From positions 7,453,491 to 7,517,490 of the forward strand of contig JARUPZ010000014.1 in NCBI GenBank assembly GCA_031213475.1: a DNA stretch of 64,000 nucleotides, written 5' to 3'. Of the stretch, positions 48,044 to 60,110 are shown piece after piece. Position 1 is the first letter of the stretch, and each line of letters opens with the position of its first letter. The stretch is from Nereocystis luetkeana (taxonomy: Eukaryota > Sar > Phaeophyceae > Laminariales > Laminariaceae). The position numbers and the translations under genes are program-made. The notes beneath the pieces are model-generated. The model was not told where the DNA came from, did no database searches, and was given only the letters and a program-made list of their open reading frames with translations.

Positions 48044-48140
48044 TTAACCCGTTTAGGACCGCAGTCCCGTTTTGGGGACAATTTACTTAGAATTTGTGCG
48101 GTTTGTCCCCAAAACGGCACTGCAGTTCTAAATGGATTAA
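48044..48140. mobile_element. MITE M2, copy g, TTAA both edges
   Basis: TTAACCCGTTTAGGACCGCAG...TCCCGTTTTGGGGACAA and the inverse ending GCAGTTCTAAATGGATTAA. Confidence 0.9.
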
Positions 48141-48208
48141 GAAGGAGCGTTTTCCCAGTTTTTCTAGCGCGATCAATGTGTTCTTCGCGAGCGGTATACG
48201 AATAGAAC

Positions 48209-48319
<111 letters not shown>

Positions 48320-48362
48320 ATGTTCCTGTTGTGATGCGTGTGCGATAGCGTTTAATATCTTG

Positions 48363-48435
48363 TCAACCCTTTTAGCACCGCAGTCCCACATATCAAAGCA
48401 CTCAAATTATAAGTAGTTTGCCCTAAAAGGGTTAA
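48363..48435. mobile_element. MITE M2, copy h (internally deleted)
   Basis: tcaacccttttagcaccgcagtccc at the left and ccctaaaagggttaa at the right. The CGTTTTGGGG arm is lost. Confidence 0.75.
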
Positions 48436-48449
48436 GAAGCCACTCTTCA

Positions 48450-48541
48450 TTACGGAGATCCATACGTAGTAAAATAGGACCTACGAGTGCGGTGCACACA
48501 ATAAAAAAAATATTTTGACCTATTTACTGTGGTCCCCTCTA
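48450..48541 (+). mobile_element. MITE M1, copy 7 (internally shortened)
   Basis: TTACGGAGATCCATACGTAGT, aataggacctacgagtgcggtgcacaca, then tttgacctatttactgtggtcccc. The middle is shortened and the last few bases are changed. Confidence 0.75.
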
Positions 48542-48940
48542 CTACCAGGATTATATGAGAGTAGCAACAACAGCAACTAAAACGGAGCCTTATACTCGTA
48601 GGGGTGCAGAAGGCGCCCCCGCCATCATTGATTGGGGTTGAATTGATACGTAAGACAAAATATGTCCATTTGGCGTGGAGGCTCAATTTTCCGTCACGTT
48701 CTTTTTCATGTGCACACACCGCGAACGAGCAAATTCCTTGAAACAAGCAAACCCAATGTGGTCTTCCTGAGGTTTCGATCACACTTCGCGCTTCCCATAC
48801 ACCAAAAAAAGGGCAGTTGTTTCGTGGGGCTCGTATATACTCTGTGGGTAGCAATCGGATCCCACGATCGACCGGAACAAGACGTGTTACTTCCCCGCGT
48901 GGCTACACACCATACTTCTATATATAAGCATAATAATGTA

Positions 48941-49050
48941 TTACGGGGGACCATAGTAAATAGGACCAAATATTGCTAGTAACGGGAGTAACATATAAAG
49001 GTGTTTGTGTGTTCCGCAGGTAGGTCCTATTTACTATGTTCCCCCGGGAT
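48941..49050 (-). mobile_element. MITE M1, copy 8, internal part inverted
   Basis: TTACGGGGGACCATAGTAAATAGGACC, then attgctagtaac, gtgtttgtgtgttccgcag, and tcctatttactatgttccccc. The centre is in the same orientation as copy 3. Confidence 0.88.
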
Positions 49051-49206
49051 ACAGGTGTCGTCCTCGTTGAACCCTAGTCCTCCGACATGTACTATCCAAG
49101 GTGCAAACGTTTCAGAGAAAAGTTTCTTGGACTCTCGACCAGCATTTTTCTCCTACCTCGACAGATCACCATTGTTTTCTTCCCTCCGTCAACTGCTCGT
49201 ACTCAC

Positions 49207-49309
49207 CGACCTCCTCCTCATTATGTCGCATGCCACAAGGCCCTCGGAAATGCCACAATGCGGAGAGCGTCAAGACGAGGAACATCCGCAAATTGAAGGT
49301 GTTACGCCT
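49207..49309 (-). CDS. candidate exon, hydrophobic segment then acidic tail
   Basis: A pyrimidine tract of C and the acceptor GCGAAG precede 103 nt ending at a GTGAGT donor. It encodes RRNTFNLRMFLVLTLSALWH, then FRGPCGMRHNEEEV. It starts in phase 0, as the candidate at 52364-52459 would require. No family recognised. Confidence 0.25.
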
Positions 49310-50233
49310 CTTCGCGCGGGGGGGGGGGGGGGCGGTGGGGGGGAGGCGTGCTTCGGACGAGCAGTCAACGCGCCGGCTGGTTCATCACTGGGTGACGTTC
49401 TCAACGATAGCTCGCGTGGGGGGAATGAAGGGGGCCAGGCCGACCAGGAAATATCTGGGCTTAATATATGGCAGATGATGACCTCAATCGGACAACCGAG
49501 GGGTCCGCTGACAGCCCCCCCTTAATGTTCGGAGCTGAGGCTCCCCGTGGAAGCCCAAGTCAGGCGAAAAGGCTACGAAGTGATACCCGGAGTGTCGTCG
49601 AAGCGGCGGACTGCTTCGTGCCGACGTGATACGACTACAAGAAACGAGGTGGAGGGGGGCGGGGGGAGCCACGCCAAGAGGCAGTAGTGGCCGAGAGCGG
49701 TGATAAGAGGAAGGGGGAGAGGGAGGGAGGGGGCAACCGCGCTTCTACCGATCGATGTTGACGAATGAACGCAAGAATACTGTGGCACATGATGCTGTGG
49801 TAAGGTACCGGGTTTCAATTCCGTTGAAGTTGCGACCAATACTTCCGGTATTCGGGTTTCGTTTGTGTGTTTTCCCTTTTATTACTCGTGGGGGGCAAGA
49901 CAGCGGCACACGGTTCTGACACGTGACAGTGCTGGCGACGACCCCGGTAAGGGCGTGCCAGACCGTGTGTCACAAGGTTATCCCGCCTCGACTATGACGA
50001 CAGTAAAACACCCCAAGACAACGTACGTGCATTCTCCCTCGAACGTGTTGTAAGATAGAGGCTTCACATTTGGGGGGGGGGGGGGGGTGGGGGGGGGTTC
50101 TAGGCCTCCACGACGTTCGTACCAGAGGCGCCAGTTGAAGTATCAGGTATAAAACTTGTGCTCCATACTTTGGGGGGGCAAAAGGCGTACGTACAAATAC
50201 GAGATGCAAGTATTTATAGCATCAATCACATTA

Positions 50234-50338
50234 TTACGGGGGGTTATAGTTAATAGGACCAATGGTACGCACAAAAACCTATATATTTACCTATTTTTTC
50301 CACCACTATGTGGTCCTATTTACTGTAGCCCCCCGTAA
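50234..50338 (+). mobile_element. MITE M1, copy 9 (105 bp, TA flanks)
   Basis: TTACGGGGGGTTATAGTTAATAGGACC...GGTCCTATTTACTGTAGCCCCCCGTAA with TA on both sides. Confidence 0.92.
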
Positions 50339-51265
50339 TAGTATTTTGCCCCCGTTGAACTTCGCATTTTACCTTGGGGGGAGACCCAGGAGCCTAAAGA
50401 AATCGAAGGTGAACCTCTATCGTAGAACGCATCCTCATCGGATAAATTTCAGAAACGATTTCCCCCCAAAAACAGAGAAGAAGCTAAAAACAGCCTTCTT
50501 TCCTTTTTCTTTTCCCCACCAGTTTCTCAATAATTTCCAACTTTTCCAAATTTCCCAACTTTCTACATTGTTTGCTTTTTGTTTGCTTGTTGGACCAGCA
50601 AACCCTCGACAGTAAAATTAAATTTGGAAACTTTTTGGGAACAAAAACAATCAAGAACTTATTATGCGAGCTATGTACGCAGGTGCACACAACGATGATG
50701 GCAGTTTTGGGGAGATCTTGCCGAGTCGCGTCGCTGGGCGTTTTTGCGGCGCTCTTCTTGTTGTCGAGAAAAAATAGGTTTGCAAGTTATGCGTCTGAAG
50801 GGGTGTGTTAGCTTATCACCCGGGTGATACGTTATGTAGCAGGTCAGCTTTGAATTTCGTCCGGGGGGGGGGTGCTTTAGCTTCTTATTACCCATGTGAT
50901 ACCGTATGTAGCAGGGATGGCTACCTGCTTCGTAGTTATTGCTCTGCCTCTCTGCTGTTTGTCTCCGCCTTTTGAGTTCGATTATTTTCGCTCATTTTTG
51001 CTGCGTTTCTTCTCTACGTGTCGTATCATCATGCTTGCATCCGCCTTTGTTCACTGTCTGTTTTCTTTTTCCCCGCCGCCCCTCCCTCCTCTGCACATAC
51101 ATACAGTATACCAGGTATCATGTACTTGCCGGAGACATTTGCCCACTGCTCGTATATAACAAAAAGTTCGCTCTCGACGTACAAGTAGACTACAGTATAT
51201 CTCTTCTTCTCATTGGTGTTGGTTGATCCCTCCGGAAGTCGCAGCCCATGCAGAATCAGTCGGTT

Positions 51266-51541
51266 AGGGTCGCGATCTTAACGATGACTGTTTTTTAGTT
51301 TTTTTTTCAGTATTTTCTCGAAAATTCGGTATTTCTCGTACAGGAAAATAAATACCGAAATTTCTGGAAAATAATAAACAAAACTGAAAAACACTCGAGC
51401 CTGATAGGGTCAGTCTTAACGAGGAGTGTTTTTTCATTATATGTCCGAAATTTCGGTATTTCTCGTTTTATTGAAAAAATACCGAATTTCCGGGAAAATA
51501 ATGAAACGAAATGAAAAACACTCCTCGTTAAGATCGACCCT
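51266..51541. mobile_element. two tandem ~137-bp hairpin MITEs
   Basis: The second unit (51406-51541) is a near-perfect hairpin: agggtcagtcttaacgagga-gtgttttttcatta...aatgaaaaacactcctcgtta-agatcgaccct, with ccgaaatttcggtatttctcg / aaataccgaatttccggg inside. The first (51266-51405) starts agggtcgcgatcttaacga and has the same centre, but its right end is eroded where the two meet. Confidence 0.82.
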
Positions 51542-52363
51542 TAATATCGAATATGGGTTTTTGTTCCTTCCACATGCATGCAAGGGCGACACTCGTTGGT
51601 TTACGAGCTCTACATCACACGAGCACTGCGGAGCTAATAAGAGCCAGGAGGCGCGTGCGTCTCTACTAGTAGCACGTTTACGTATTGATGACTCCCGAGC
51701 TGCTGCGTCCGCTGCGAGCCGAGCTAGTCGGCAGAAAGCTGGCAAACGGCAAACAAACGTACTGTACCTTTCAAGTCTCGAATAATTTTCTCTACATTTA
51801 AGGCCAAAACTTCGTGTCATTTTTTGGGAAGCACAACACGTTAGAGTGTGTATGCCCTTATGTGCCTCTTTGTAGTACACGACAAAACGTGTTCCAATCG
51901 ATCTGGTTAGTCGCCTTCCCCCTATATACACGTTTGCTTGTGAACATCTGAGTGTGGATGATCTCATGTGAGGGACCTGAGGCACGTTGGGTCCCTGCTG
52001 TAATGTGTTGCTGCTGCTGTAGGTACAAAAAAAGCCAATGGATGCGACGACGTCGTTCCTGGGGTCGTTCCTGCGAACAATCGACGGACGAATCCGACTC
52101 GCGCGGGCCTACCTTTACGTGTCCAGACTTGACGAGCAGAGAAAAAGAGCTCTATATGCTACCCTTCACTGACTATTCATATCTAAAACCTCTATCGGGA
52201 TCCTGGTGTGTTTTATATCCCCCCCGCACCCACATTCAGTTGCATCTAAAAGATCTGTCGGCATCTACCCGGCATCGAAAGCCTCACGTAGTCTCGGTCT
52301 GTCTGTCCGATCAGCTATCGTTTCTAGCATTCAATGGCTTCATCGATAAACAATCTGCCTTAC

Positions 52364-52459
52364 AACTTCACAAATAACCTCGTCCTCTTTTCCCTCCTTC
52401 TCCTCCTGCTCCTTCTCTGCCTGGGCCTCTCCCTCCTTCTCTGCCTTGTCCTCCTCCTC
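52364..52459 (-). CDS. candidate exon, Glu/Lys-rich coiled-coil-like segment
   Basis: Acceptor CTCGTAG and donor GTAAGG bracket 96 nt in phase 0, encoding 32 residues dominated by E and K (EEEDKAEKEGEAQAEKEQEE, then KEGKEDEVICEV). A purine-rich repeat could give the same look, so the coding claim is weak. A real exon would be a charged linker or coiled coil. Confidence 0.3.
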
Positions 52460-53874
52460 CTACGAGGTCTTAATTTCAACGCCTGACAATGCCCCGAGCA
52501 CCTCAAAATGTTGCCCTCCACGAGGCCCTCTGGAAAGCACAACGCGAGAGCGCGTCGAGACGACTACACCCGAACACGTTGTCTCCTCTTTATCGGGGGG
52601 GGGGCGTACAGCCGACAAACAAGGAGCGGCTAGCAAAAAAAGCCGGGTGGTGTTAATCAAGGACGATGACTGTTGGAGGGATACCGGAGTCAGATCGACC
52701 ACAACGCTGCGGAGGTCGATTTCTAACGTATAGCGGACGGCCTTCTATACGTAGGTATTCCGGACCACCGAGAGGGATGATACACGGAAGTTACCCATCT
52801 GGTGTTCGGAATAGATACAGTGTTTTGGTGGCCTGCGGGGAGAACGTATGTGGTACCGGGGGGTCTTCGAAGCAGCGAAGAGTTTCAGGATGGCATGATA
52901 TGGAGGGCGGGGGGGGGGGGGGGGGGTGAAGAAGACCTGGTCGCGCCTCGCAGCAAAGGATGGCAGTAGTGGTGGCAAGGGGAGCGGCGGGGGGAACCGT
53001 ACGATAGGTATCGCTGCCGACGGGACCGAAAAAGAATAGCAGATCGTGTGATAGGGTTCCAGTTCGACGACTTTGGAATAACCTCTGATAATGCTTCGCC
53101 GAGTGTATCTAAGGTAGTACTTGATGCAATCGTTTGTTTGTATTTTTCCCGGGAGCGCGCGACACTGCAGCATCGCAGCAGTGTTATTACTTGTCACCGC
53201 TGTAGGTGAGAGGGGAGGAAGAGGTTGGCAGATCGTGTGGCAACGTTCCCGGCTCGACTGTTGCCTGCAGGTAGGTACCACAGCAGAGACGAACACTTAA
53301 AGTTTTCTTTGAGAAAGTAGTGTTGTGTGTACTGGTGCGCATAGCAAGATAATAGGCGTTGGAGCGTGTGTCGTGTGAACGCGCGCTGGCTTATGGGGGT
53401 GATGTTTTCACACGCAAGGACAGCTACCGTAGCAACAACGCCAACATTAACGAATGTTAAATACCATCCGGGATTTCCAGTTGGATATTGCGCATTAAAT
53501 TATTTCCGGTCGCAATAGGCTATACTACCGCCATGATCCCATGCTCGAGTGAGAACAACAACAACGACGACAACAAGGACAAATATCAACTATTCTTCAG
53601 TATGTGAGTCGAATGATATTGGGTACTTCTAGGGCCGTTGTTGTCAGAGAGCCTAGCTTCCAGAATTTCCAGGATTTCCGGGAGGGGGGGGAGGGGGGGG
53701 GGGGGGCGTAATATTTATAGCTTCCAGATTTTCCCGATGTTTTGTTTCCAGTACGTGAAAACTTTCCAAATATATATGCTGCCGTCTGTCAGATTTCACC
53801 CATCGTGAGAGAAACGCCTCCGTATTATCAGTTTGTAGAACCGAGTCTCTGTTTTGGCCATTGCAAATACGCCG

Positions 53875-53905
53875 GTCTGTCTGTCTGTCTGTATGTCTGT
53901 CTGTA

Positions 53906-53987
<82 letters not shown>

Positions 53988-54026
53988 CCTGTCTGTCGGT
54001 CTGTCTGTCTGTCTGCCTGTCTGTCC
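53875..54026 (+). repeat. (TCTG)n microsatellite, 152 bp
   Basis: About 38 TCTG units with a few changes (tatg, tttg, cctg, tcgg). The Cys-Leu-Ser-Val and Asp-Arg-Gln-Thr ORFs on the two strands come from it. Confidence 0.97.
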
Positions 54027-55850
54027 ACATGCCTCAAACTTCGTTCCAATGATCGATACATAAGGTCCCTATAGATGATATTCGTACGATGTATTCGACT
54101 CTCACGGACCTTATATGCTGATGCATACTATGCCACTAGGAATTATTTAGTCATCCAATACATCCACCATACCGTACCCAATCGTTGGAATACAGTTAGT
54201 TACTCTACTACTGTTGGGCAAGGCCACGGCATGTGGAGTTGTTGCCTTGTGTTCTGAGCTCTTTTTTCACACAAGCAACTCAATATCTCACCCCACAACA
54301 TGGCTTCTGAAAAGAAAGGTTGTTTTGCACCAACCCGACGAACATTTCTGAGCGCTAACTCTAAAATAGTACAGCACTCTACGTATCAGGTCATACGCCC
54401 ACCGGTCCTTGCTCACTCGAAAAGTCCGACCTGTCAGAAAATATTGCCTCAGAAGGCAAAACAAGTGCAACCCCTTACCGCGGGATGAGTCGATGTTTGC
54501 AACACTTGCAGTTTTCGTGAGCCTATAGTAGCCCACGGGATTGTTCATCGGTCTTAAGTTTATATTTTTCCTCGAAATTAGTTTATTTACAGTACTGCAG
54601 ATAGCGAGGTAACTGCAGTAGCTCCCACAGACTCGTGCCCCGGTAGGGAAGTCGCATTCATGTCCCAATTTTCCAGGCGACGAGAGTCACTCGGCGGAGT
54701 TGACCACCTTCTTTCTTTTTTGGCCACCTTTTCACGTGTTTTAATTGGATTATTGTTTTCGCAATATGCACCGCCATGGGGTTCTTTTTGCTGCTCTGTG
54801 CCAACGAAATTGTGTGCGTCCAATATTGAGTGAGAAACGGAGCCTCTTGTCCTAGTGGCGTTCGCGCCGTGGTGATAATTTAGGGTACCTCGTCTACCGT
54901 AACACCAGCCTATGCCTATACTAAAGTGAGGGCCCGCAGAAAATATACCAGGTAGGTGTTGTTTAACCCCTGCAAGGAAAAAAACATGGGTCTTCATTTG
55001 TGGAACTCCGTCGGCAAAAAAACGGCGAGCCCAAACGCGTCATCCCTCTCTGCCCCCCCCCGACCGCGCCCTGTCGTGGCATAGCATGACAACGAGTACA
55101 CCCCTCCAACCCTATCATAGATAGTTATATGCATCGATTCTGTATTATCTGCCTCTCACGAGCGTACGAACGATGGGCAGTGGTATTATCTGCTTCGCAG
55201 GAGCGTACAAACGGTGGGCATCAATATGATCTGCCTCTCAAGAGCGTTTGAGCGGTGGTTTCGGCGCTGCGGTTCTATTTCCCCCTGTTTTGTCACTCCC
55301 GTCCGTACCAGCTACAGGAGGGTCAGGGAATATGGTTGCATCCCTCTCTAGCATTCCCCTCGCGGGAGACGCCGAGAGGCTGGAGCCGCCCCGTGACAAC
55401 GATACCCCGCGCACTATGCTCGAAAACGCCGTGCCCCCTCGCCTGGGAACCAAACGACAAAACGCACGCACGCACGCAGGGGGCAGAAAAGGGCGTCAGA
55501 ACGGTTTTCCGACTCCTGTATGTCGTCGAACGCGCGTCCTGGCGGTGCTGTTGGGTCTGTCATCGTCGTCCTTGCGGAGTGGGGAAAACTTCAAAAGATT
55601 GCGGTGTGTACATGCACAGTAGTGTATGACAAGAAAAATGTGTTGGAGGATGTCTTGGGCGTGACGGGGTTGTATCCAGTCAGTACTACTGCGGGTTGAA
55701 GTTACGTTCATCGAGGCGTCTCGGGGATGCAACGATTACGTGCATACGAGGAGAGAGGGGGGGCTGTGTAGACCTTGGCCCAGCTAAACCCCAAAAGTTT
55801 AGAAGTAAGGCTGGCTGTAGAGTGGAACATCAACCACTCTTGTCGAAGCT

Positions 55851-56417
55851 TTAGGCCGAGTCGGAAATGAGGCTGATGAGCTGTACGAGGTAGTAAACAA
55901 CTGAGTTGCCGCTCGCCGCGGCATGCGAGTCGATCATAGTCAGCACCCACCCTCTTCGAACCCCTCTGTCGGTGGTGGTCGTGACTTCGAGACTATTAGA
56001 TCGCCGTCCAGATCCGGTTCCGTCAGTTCCCGAACGACGTTCATTAGCTCCGTCCCCATAGGGATCAGGACTGCTGTCTTCGTTTCTAGACGGACCCCCG
56101 TCAGCCCCTCCCACGGCGGGGTTGTCAGAGCTTGTTAGGGCAGCGTGTTTCTGCTGACCAAGGCGGGTGGTTGCAAACCGTGAGGTCGAAAGCATCCCCT
56201 CTGTTGCCTGCACGAATACCTGGGGCCCACCGAGTCGATGCGCGGGGTGCGGGCGAGGAAGCTGGGTGTAGCATGTTGAGCGCCGTGCTGCTGTATGGTA
56301 TAGGGGGTAGAGGGGGGGAGAAGAGTACCCAATAATCCTCGGGGTAATCCCATGAGGAGGAGTTGGTTGCTCTATACCTACAGTACATATCATCGTGAAC
56401 CGATTTTGATGCAACAA
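55851..56417 (-). other. long minus-strand open frame, possible terminal exon
   Basis: This 188-codon frame is Ser/Gly/Asp-rich (NEDSSPDPYGDGANERRSG) and ends in a hydrophobic tail (VVYYLVQLISLISDSA). No family is recognised, and the plus strand is also partly open. It could be the last exon of a minus-strand gene or chance in GC-rich DNA. Confidence 0.2.
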
Positions 56418-56453
56418 AATGAAGTGACAACCCGATGGTCAATTGCTATAAGG

Positions 56454-56560
56454 ATTACCCTGGATTGGGTAGTAGACCAGTCTGTTACCCCTGTAGCTCA
56501 GTAGGTAATACCTTCACATTTGGCGTCCTCGACGACACGGGTTCGAGTCTCACTTCGAGC
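56454..56560 (+). repeat. tRNA-derived repeat (SINE-like), A and B box present
   Basis: ctgtagctcagtaggtaa (A-box-like) and cgggttcgagtctcac (B-box/T-arm-like) are spaced as in a tRNA, but the acceptor and D stems do not pair. A worn copy follows at 56723-56795 (ctgggctgggtaatcgatcggtc...ccctatagatcagtaggc). A tRNA-related SINE head is more likely than a working tRNA. Confidence 0.6.
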
Positions 56561-56957
56561 ATTTCTTTTATTGAAGCGCTTGCGCGTGCTTTCCCTGAAC
56601 ACACATGTCTCCCTAGTTCCCCAGGTGCTGAAACGAAGCGGATAGGTCGGCGTACGGTCGCATACGGTACCGACGCCCCAACGATGCCGCCATTCAGAGG
56701 GGTGGGGAGTGCTATACGGACACCCTGGGCTGGGTAATCGATCGGTCTTTTTATCCCTATAGATCAGTAGGCAGGTGATACCTACACACAAGGATATATT
56801 TACCAGACCATTAAGAGTGATACCCTGGTATGTACTAACCCCCCTGCCATTGTACCACGATACGCGCCTCCCTTACCGTCATGCGCACCCCCTCCACCGT
56901 GCGATTACGCTACTTCCGCCTTGTTCCCATGAAGCGGAAGAGGGGGAGACCCGTTAT

Positions 56958-57197
56958 ACGGTAGAGGTAGCACATTTCCGCCATTTGGTTTCTGAAAGAC
57001 GGAGTTCCTTGACCTCAAAACGTCGGAATGTCAATCTTGATTTCGAGAAAAAACGTGTTGTGGACTCGGGCCATTTGGGATTATTCGCCGCGATGCAAAT
57101 TTGATTTTTGCTGAAGTAGGTTTCTGGGTGAGGTATGGACCTCCTTAAGTGAGGACCCTCAGAAACTTCAGGGGGAACCTCTATCGTAGAACGCCTC
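56958..57197. repeat. dispersed ~230-bp repeat, copy 2
   Basis: Matches 27048-27281: agaggtagcacatttcc, gagttccttgacc, cgggccatttgggatt, tttgatttttgctgaagt, gggtgaggtatgga, ctatcgtagaacgcctc. Confidence 0.8.
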
Positions 57198-57218
57198 GAG
57201 AGTCACCGCTAGTGTGTC

Positions 57219-58020
57219 ATGTTCGGCACACTAATTATGCCGGACTACCGCATTCGAAGCACAAGTCGTGATATTATGACGAATCGCCCCCCCCCGGTGC
57301 TATCTCTCTCTCTTTCAATTGGGGCGGGGAGGGAACGGGGGCAGACGGCGGGCACGTGGCTTATCCAGTCTCCTGGCGGAACACGTGCGGGAATAATTTC
57401 GCCATGTTCCTACGGCATGCATACGCGAGGAGGGGCTCTAGTGCATCATGTGGTTTATAGCAGCAGAGTAGTTCACTCGCGAAAGAGCTGGCCTGCTCGG
57501 TGTCGAGCCGTACTCTACCGCATGTGCTTGATGAGGCGCGCACCTCAACCACCGCTAAATATACGGGGTAACACGGCGGTGTCGCCCGGCAGGAATAACG
57601 GTCTAGCAAGTTCGATCGCCCCCAATGACACAGCGGTGTCGTGCAGACACACCGCGACTGCAACTACGACACCAACGATGTCAGCAAGCGGAGAGAGCCG
57701 TGTCGTACCTTCTTCGTGCTTGCCTTGACCGTGTCTACGCGCTCCGAGAGCGTTGGCTCCGGTAACGCCACCGAGCGCTTTTCTCTGATGATCTACGCGC
57801 ACCAACGAGAGAAACAAACAGGCAAGCGCATTTTTTCAGGCGCGCCATCGACATAAGCGAAAATAACACGCGCCTGGTTCGACGTATCATCGATCGTAAT
57901 GCCGAAACGGAAACCAACAAACCCTGCGAGGGCGCACCGGCCGGCCACAAAAATATGGACATGAAACCGCCATGTATGATCGCGTTCGTCGTCATGGACG
58001 GCCGACGGCTAGGATAGAGT
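57219..58020. other. coding-like but unresolved stretch
   Basis: Several frames on both strands look protein-like. On the plus strand (about 57820-58020): RRAIDISENNTRLVRRII then DRNAETETN. On the minus strand: FGITIDDTSNQARVIFAYVD after a CTCGCAG acceptor, and EKRSVALPEPTLSERVDTVK between ATCATCAG and GTACGA. I cannot decide strand or structure; a decayed gene or exons of the minus-strand gene to the right are both possible. Confidence 0.2.
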
Positions 58021-58989
58021 GCAGACACCAATCTATCGCATCCATTCCAAGTTGGGTATTAGTGCGCTGTCTGGTGGGCACCCTCCGAGGTGGCATAACT
58101 CGCATACGGAGCAACGTGGTGCCCGCAAGAAATAAATCGACAGTGTGCAGGGTGGACGGGAAAGGGGGGGGGGGGGGTATATGCTTGCGCCAGACCAGGT
58201 ACGTGGCAACTTCACGCCAACCATTAGACAGCTGACTTCTTCGGGAAGTGAGTGCAGCTAAAGTAGGCGGTTTCAAATAGTTTACATTGCTCGGTTCCCT
58301 CTTGGTTCTTGTTTTGTTTTGTGCCGTGGCGCACACCTGCTTGTACGTCGTATGAAATAGGAAATATTGTTCAGGATGGATTTCCCCTAGCTGAGAATGG
58401 GTGCGTTCTACACTAATTTCAGCGTATAATAGCGGATCCCGAATTTCGTGTTTTATGGAAGGAATATCAGTGTGCCCTTTTTAATCCTCGATGTAGCTTC
58501 AATTTGTATATATATGTTGTAGCTGCCTATCTATGACTGATCGACGTCAAAACAGAGCGTGAGATGCACATTGTCCGATGGCAAGCGAGCGCATGAAAAA
58601 TTAAAATATATAGATCACCTCATTTTTTCCTGTTTTTTTTAACCATCACTTATACTTTCTAGATAGTATTACGCCGCGGGTCGCAGGTGACTTCTCTTCT
58701 CCCCCCCCCCCGTTATTCACCTTCGTTGTTATCGCGCAGACGATCCATTCAGCGCTCCCGCTGCTCGTCGATATTAGTCGAAAACATTATATTAATAACT
58801 CGCGCTCTAGTGCTTTCCCCGATGATCAACAGGCGCATAGAGTACCAGTTTTTTTTTGCGAACCCGCCGGAATCTGACCCCGGCCCTTAAGGGCCATGAA
58901 TATTAGTATTATTGTTGTGCTTGCCTTCCGACAACATAGCGTAGATGCCGTTTCAATATAGACCGAACATCCTTCCGTCAATCAGCAGT

Positions 58990-60110
58990 ATCCCACGATG
59001 AAACCACTACATTACCGGGGCGGCCCGCGGACTCGAACGTCGACTACGGTGGTGCGCTCGTCCGGGTAGCTTCGCAATTTAGGGAGGCTACGCACAGAAA
59101 CGCAAGTAAGTGTTGTTTTGCTTGACGAACAGTAGCAGTGAGCCTCACCTCCATGACATCTTTGGACGGGGGGTCGTACCCGTAGAACCGGCAAGGTGAG
59201 CATACCTGTCAACAAAAATGCGGGACAATGCGGCACAATGTAAAAATAGAAAATGAAACCCGTCCTATGCGGAGTTACTGGAGTGCCTCGACTCGAACGT
59301 GTGTATCATTCGTCGGAACCCTTCGCAAAACTGGAGCTCATTTATGCCGTATGCCTTTACGTCATTCGATAGATACCCAAAGCCCATGGGGAGGGTTGTG
59401 CATGTATTCAAAACATTCAAGTTAAACCACTGAACTATTCGGCCAAACGAAGTATTGAGGATAATCCACTGAGCTGCTGAGTCAGCTGATTTAGTAGTTC
59501 AGCGGCTTGACCTAAATATTTCGAACGAAAGAAGAGCCTTGAGAGGCTCGATGCGACCTCCCGCCGACAACATTGTCCGGGGTTGAGATAAGGCGGAAAT
59601 ATACGACGTCAGGCGGGACTCGAACCCTGGACTTCTTTTCAGTGGTTCAACCTAACTACTTCGACCAAAATAAGTACATTTGGGCTCGATACGGCCTCCC
59701 GCCAACAACTTCCTCGGGGGGTGATCAAGCCCTCAATCAGCGCCTGGATTTACGTTCATGTAGCCCCCCTCCCTATTCCGGCGTTATTTTACGCAACAAG
59801 TGGTTCACTCCACTTTCGGGTCTCTGGTCGGGCGTTCTTCTTCGCGTTTTTCTCTCCTCTTGATTTCTCTTTTGTAAACCGCGGCAGAATAAATAAGCCG
59901 AAGTACGACGTCTGGCGGGACGCGAACCCGGGAATTATTTCGCTCGTCGCATAAAGGATAGACCACTGAGCTACTTACTACTAGTAGTCAGCGCCGGTAA
60001 CATCCTCCGGGCTTGATCAAGCCTCTAATCAATAAGCGCCTGAATACTCCGTCACGTGGCCCCCCTCCCTGCAGACGAGCGTTGTGTTCGCAACAAGTGG
60101 TTCTGGAGGT
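58990..60110 (-). repeat. cluster of tRNA-related SINE-like repeats
   Basis: Copies near 59581-59830 and 59890-60110 share gtacgacgtc-ggcgggac-cgaacc (inverse of a tRNA T-arm), ccactgagctactt (inverse of an A-box), gtcagc/gcc-acaacttcctc, gatcaag-cc-tc-aatca, gcgcctg, tggcccccctccct, and cgcaacaagtggtt. Partial heads lie near 59015-59085 and 59420-59520. Candidate exon 59149-59205 sits between two of these. Confidence 0.65.

Noticed and set aside
53653..54074. Asp-Arg-Gln-Thr and Cys-Leu-Ser-Val repeat proteins
   Set aside because: They are translations of a TCTG microsatellite in different frames.
56480..56560. Functional tRNA gene
   Set aside because: A- and B-box words are present, but the D, anticodon and acceptor stems do not pair and a degenerate second copy follows; a SINE-like repeat fits better.
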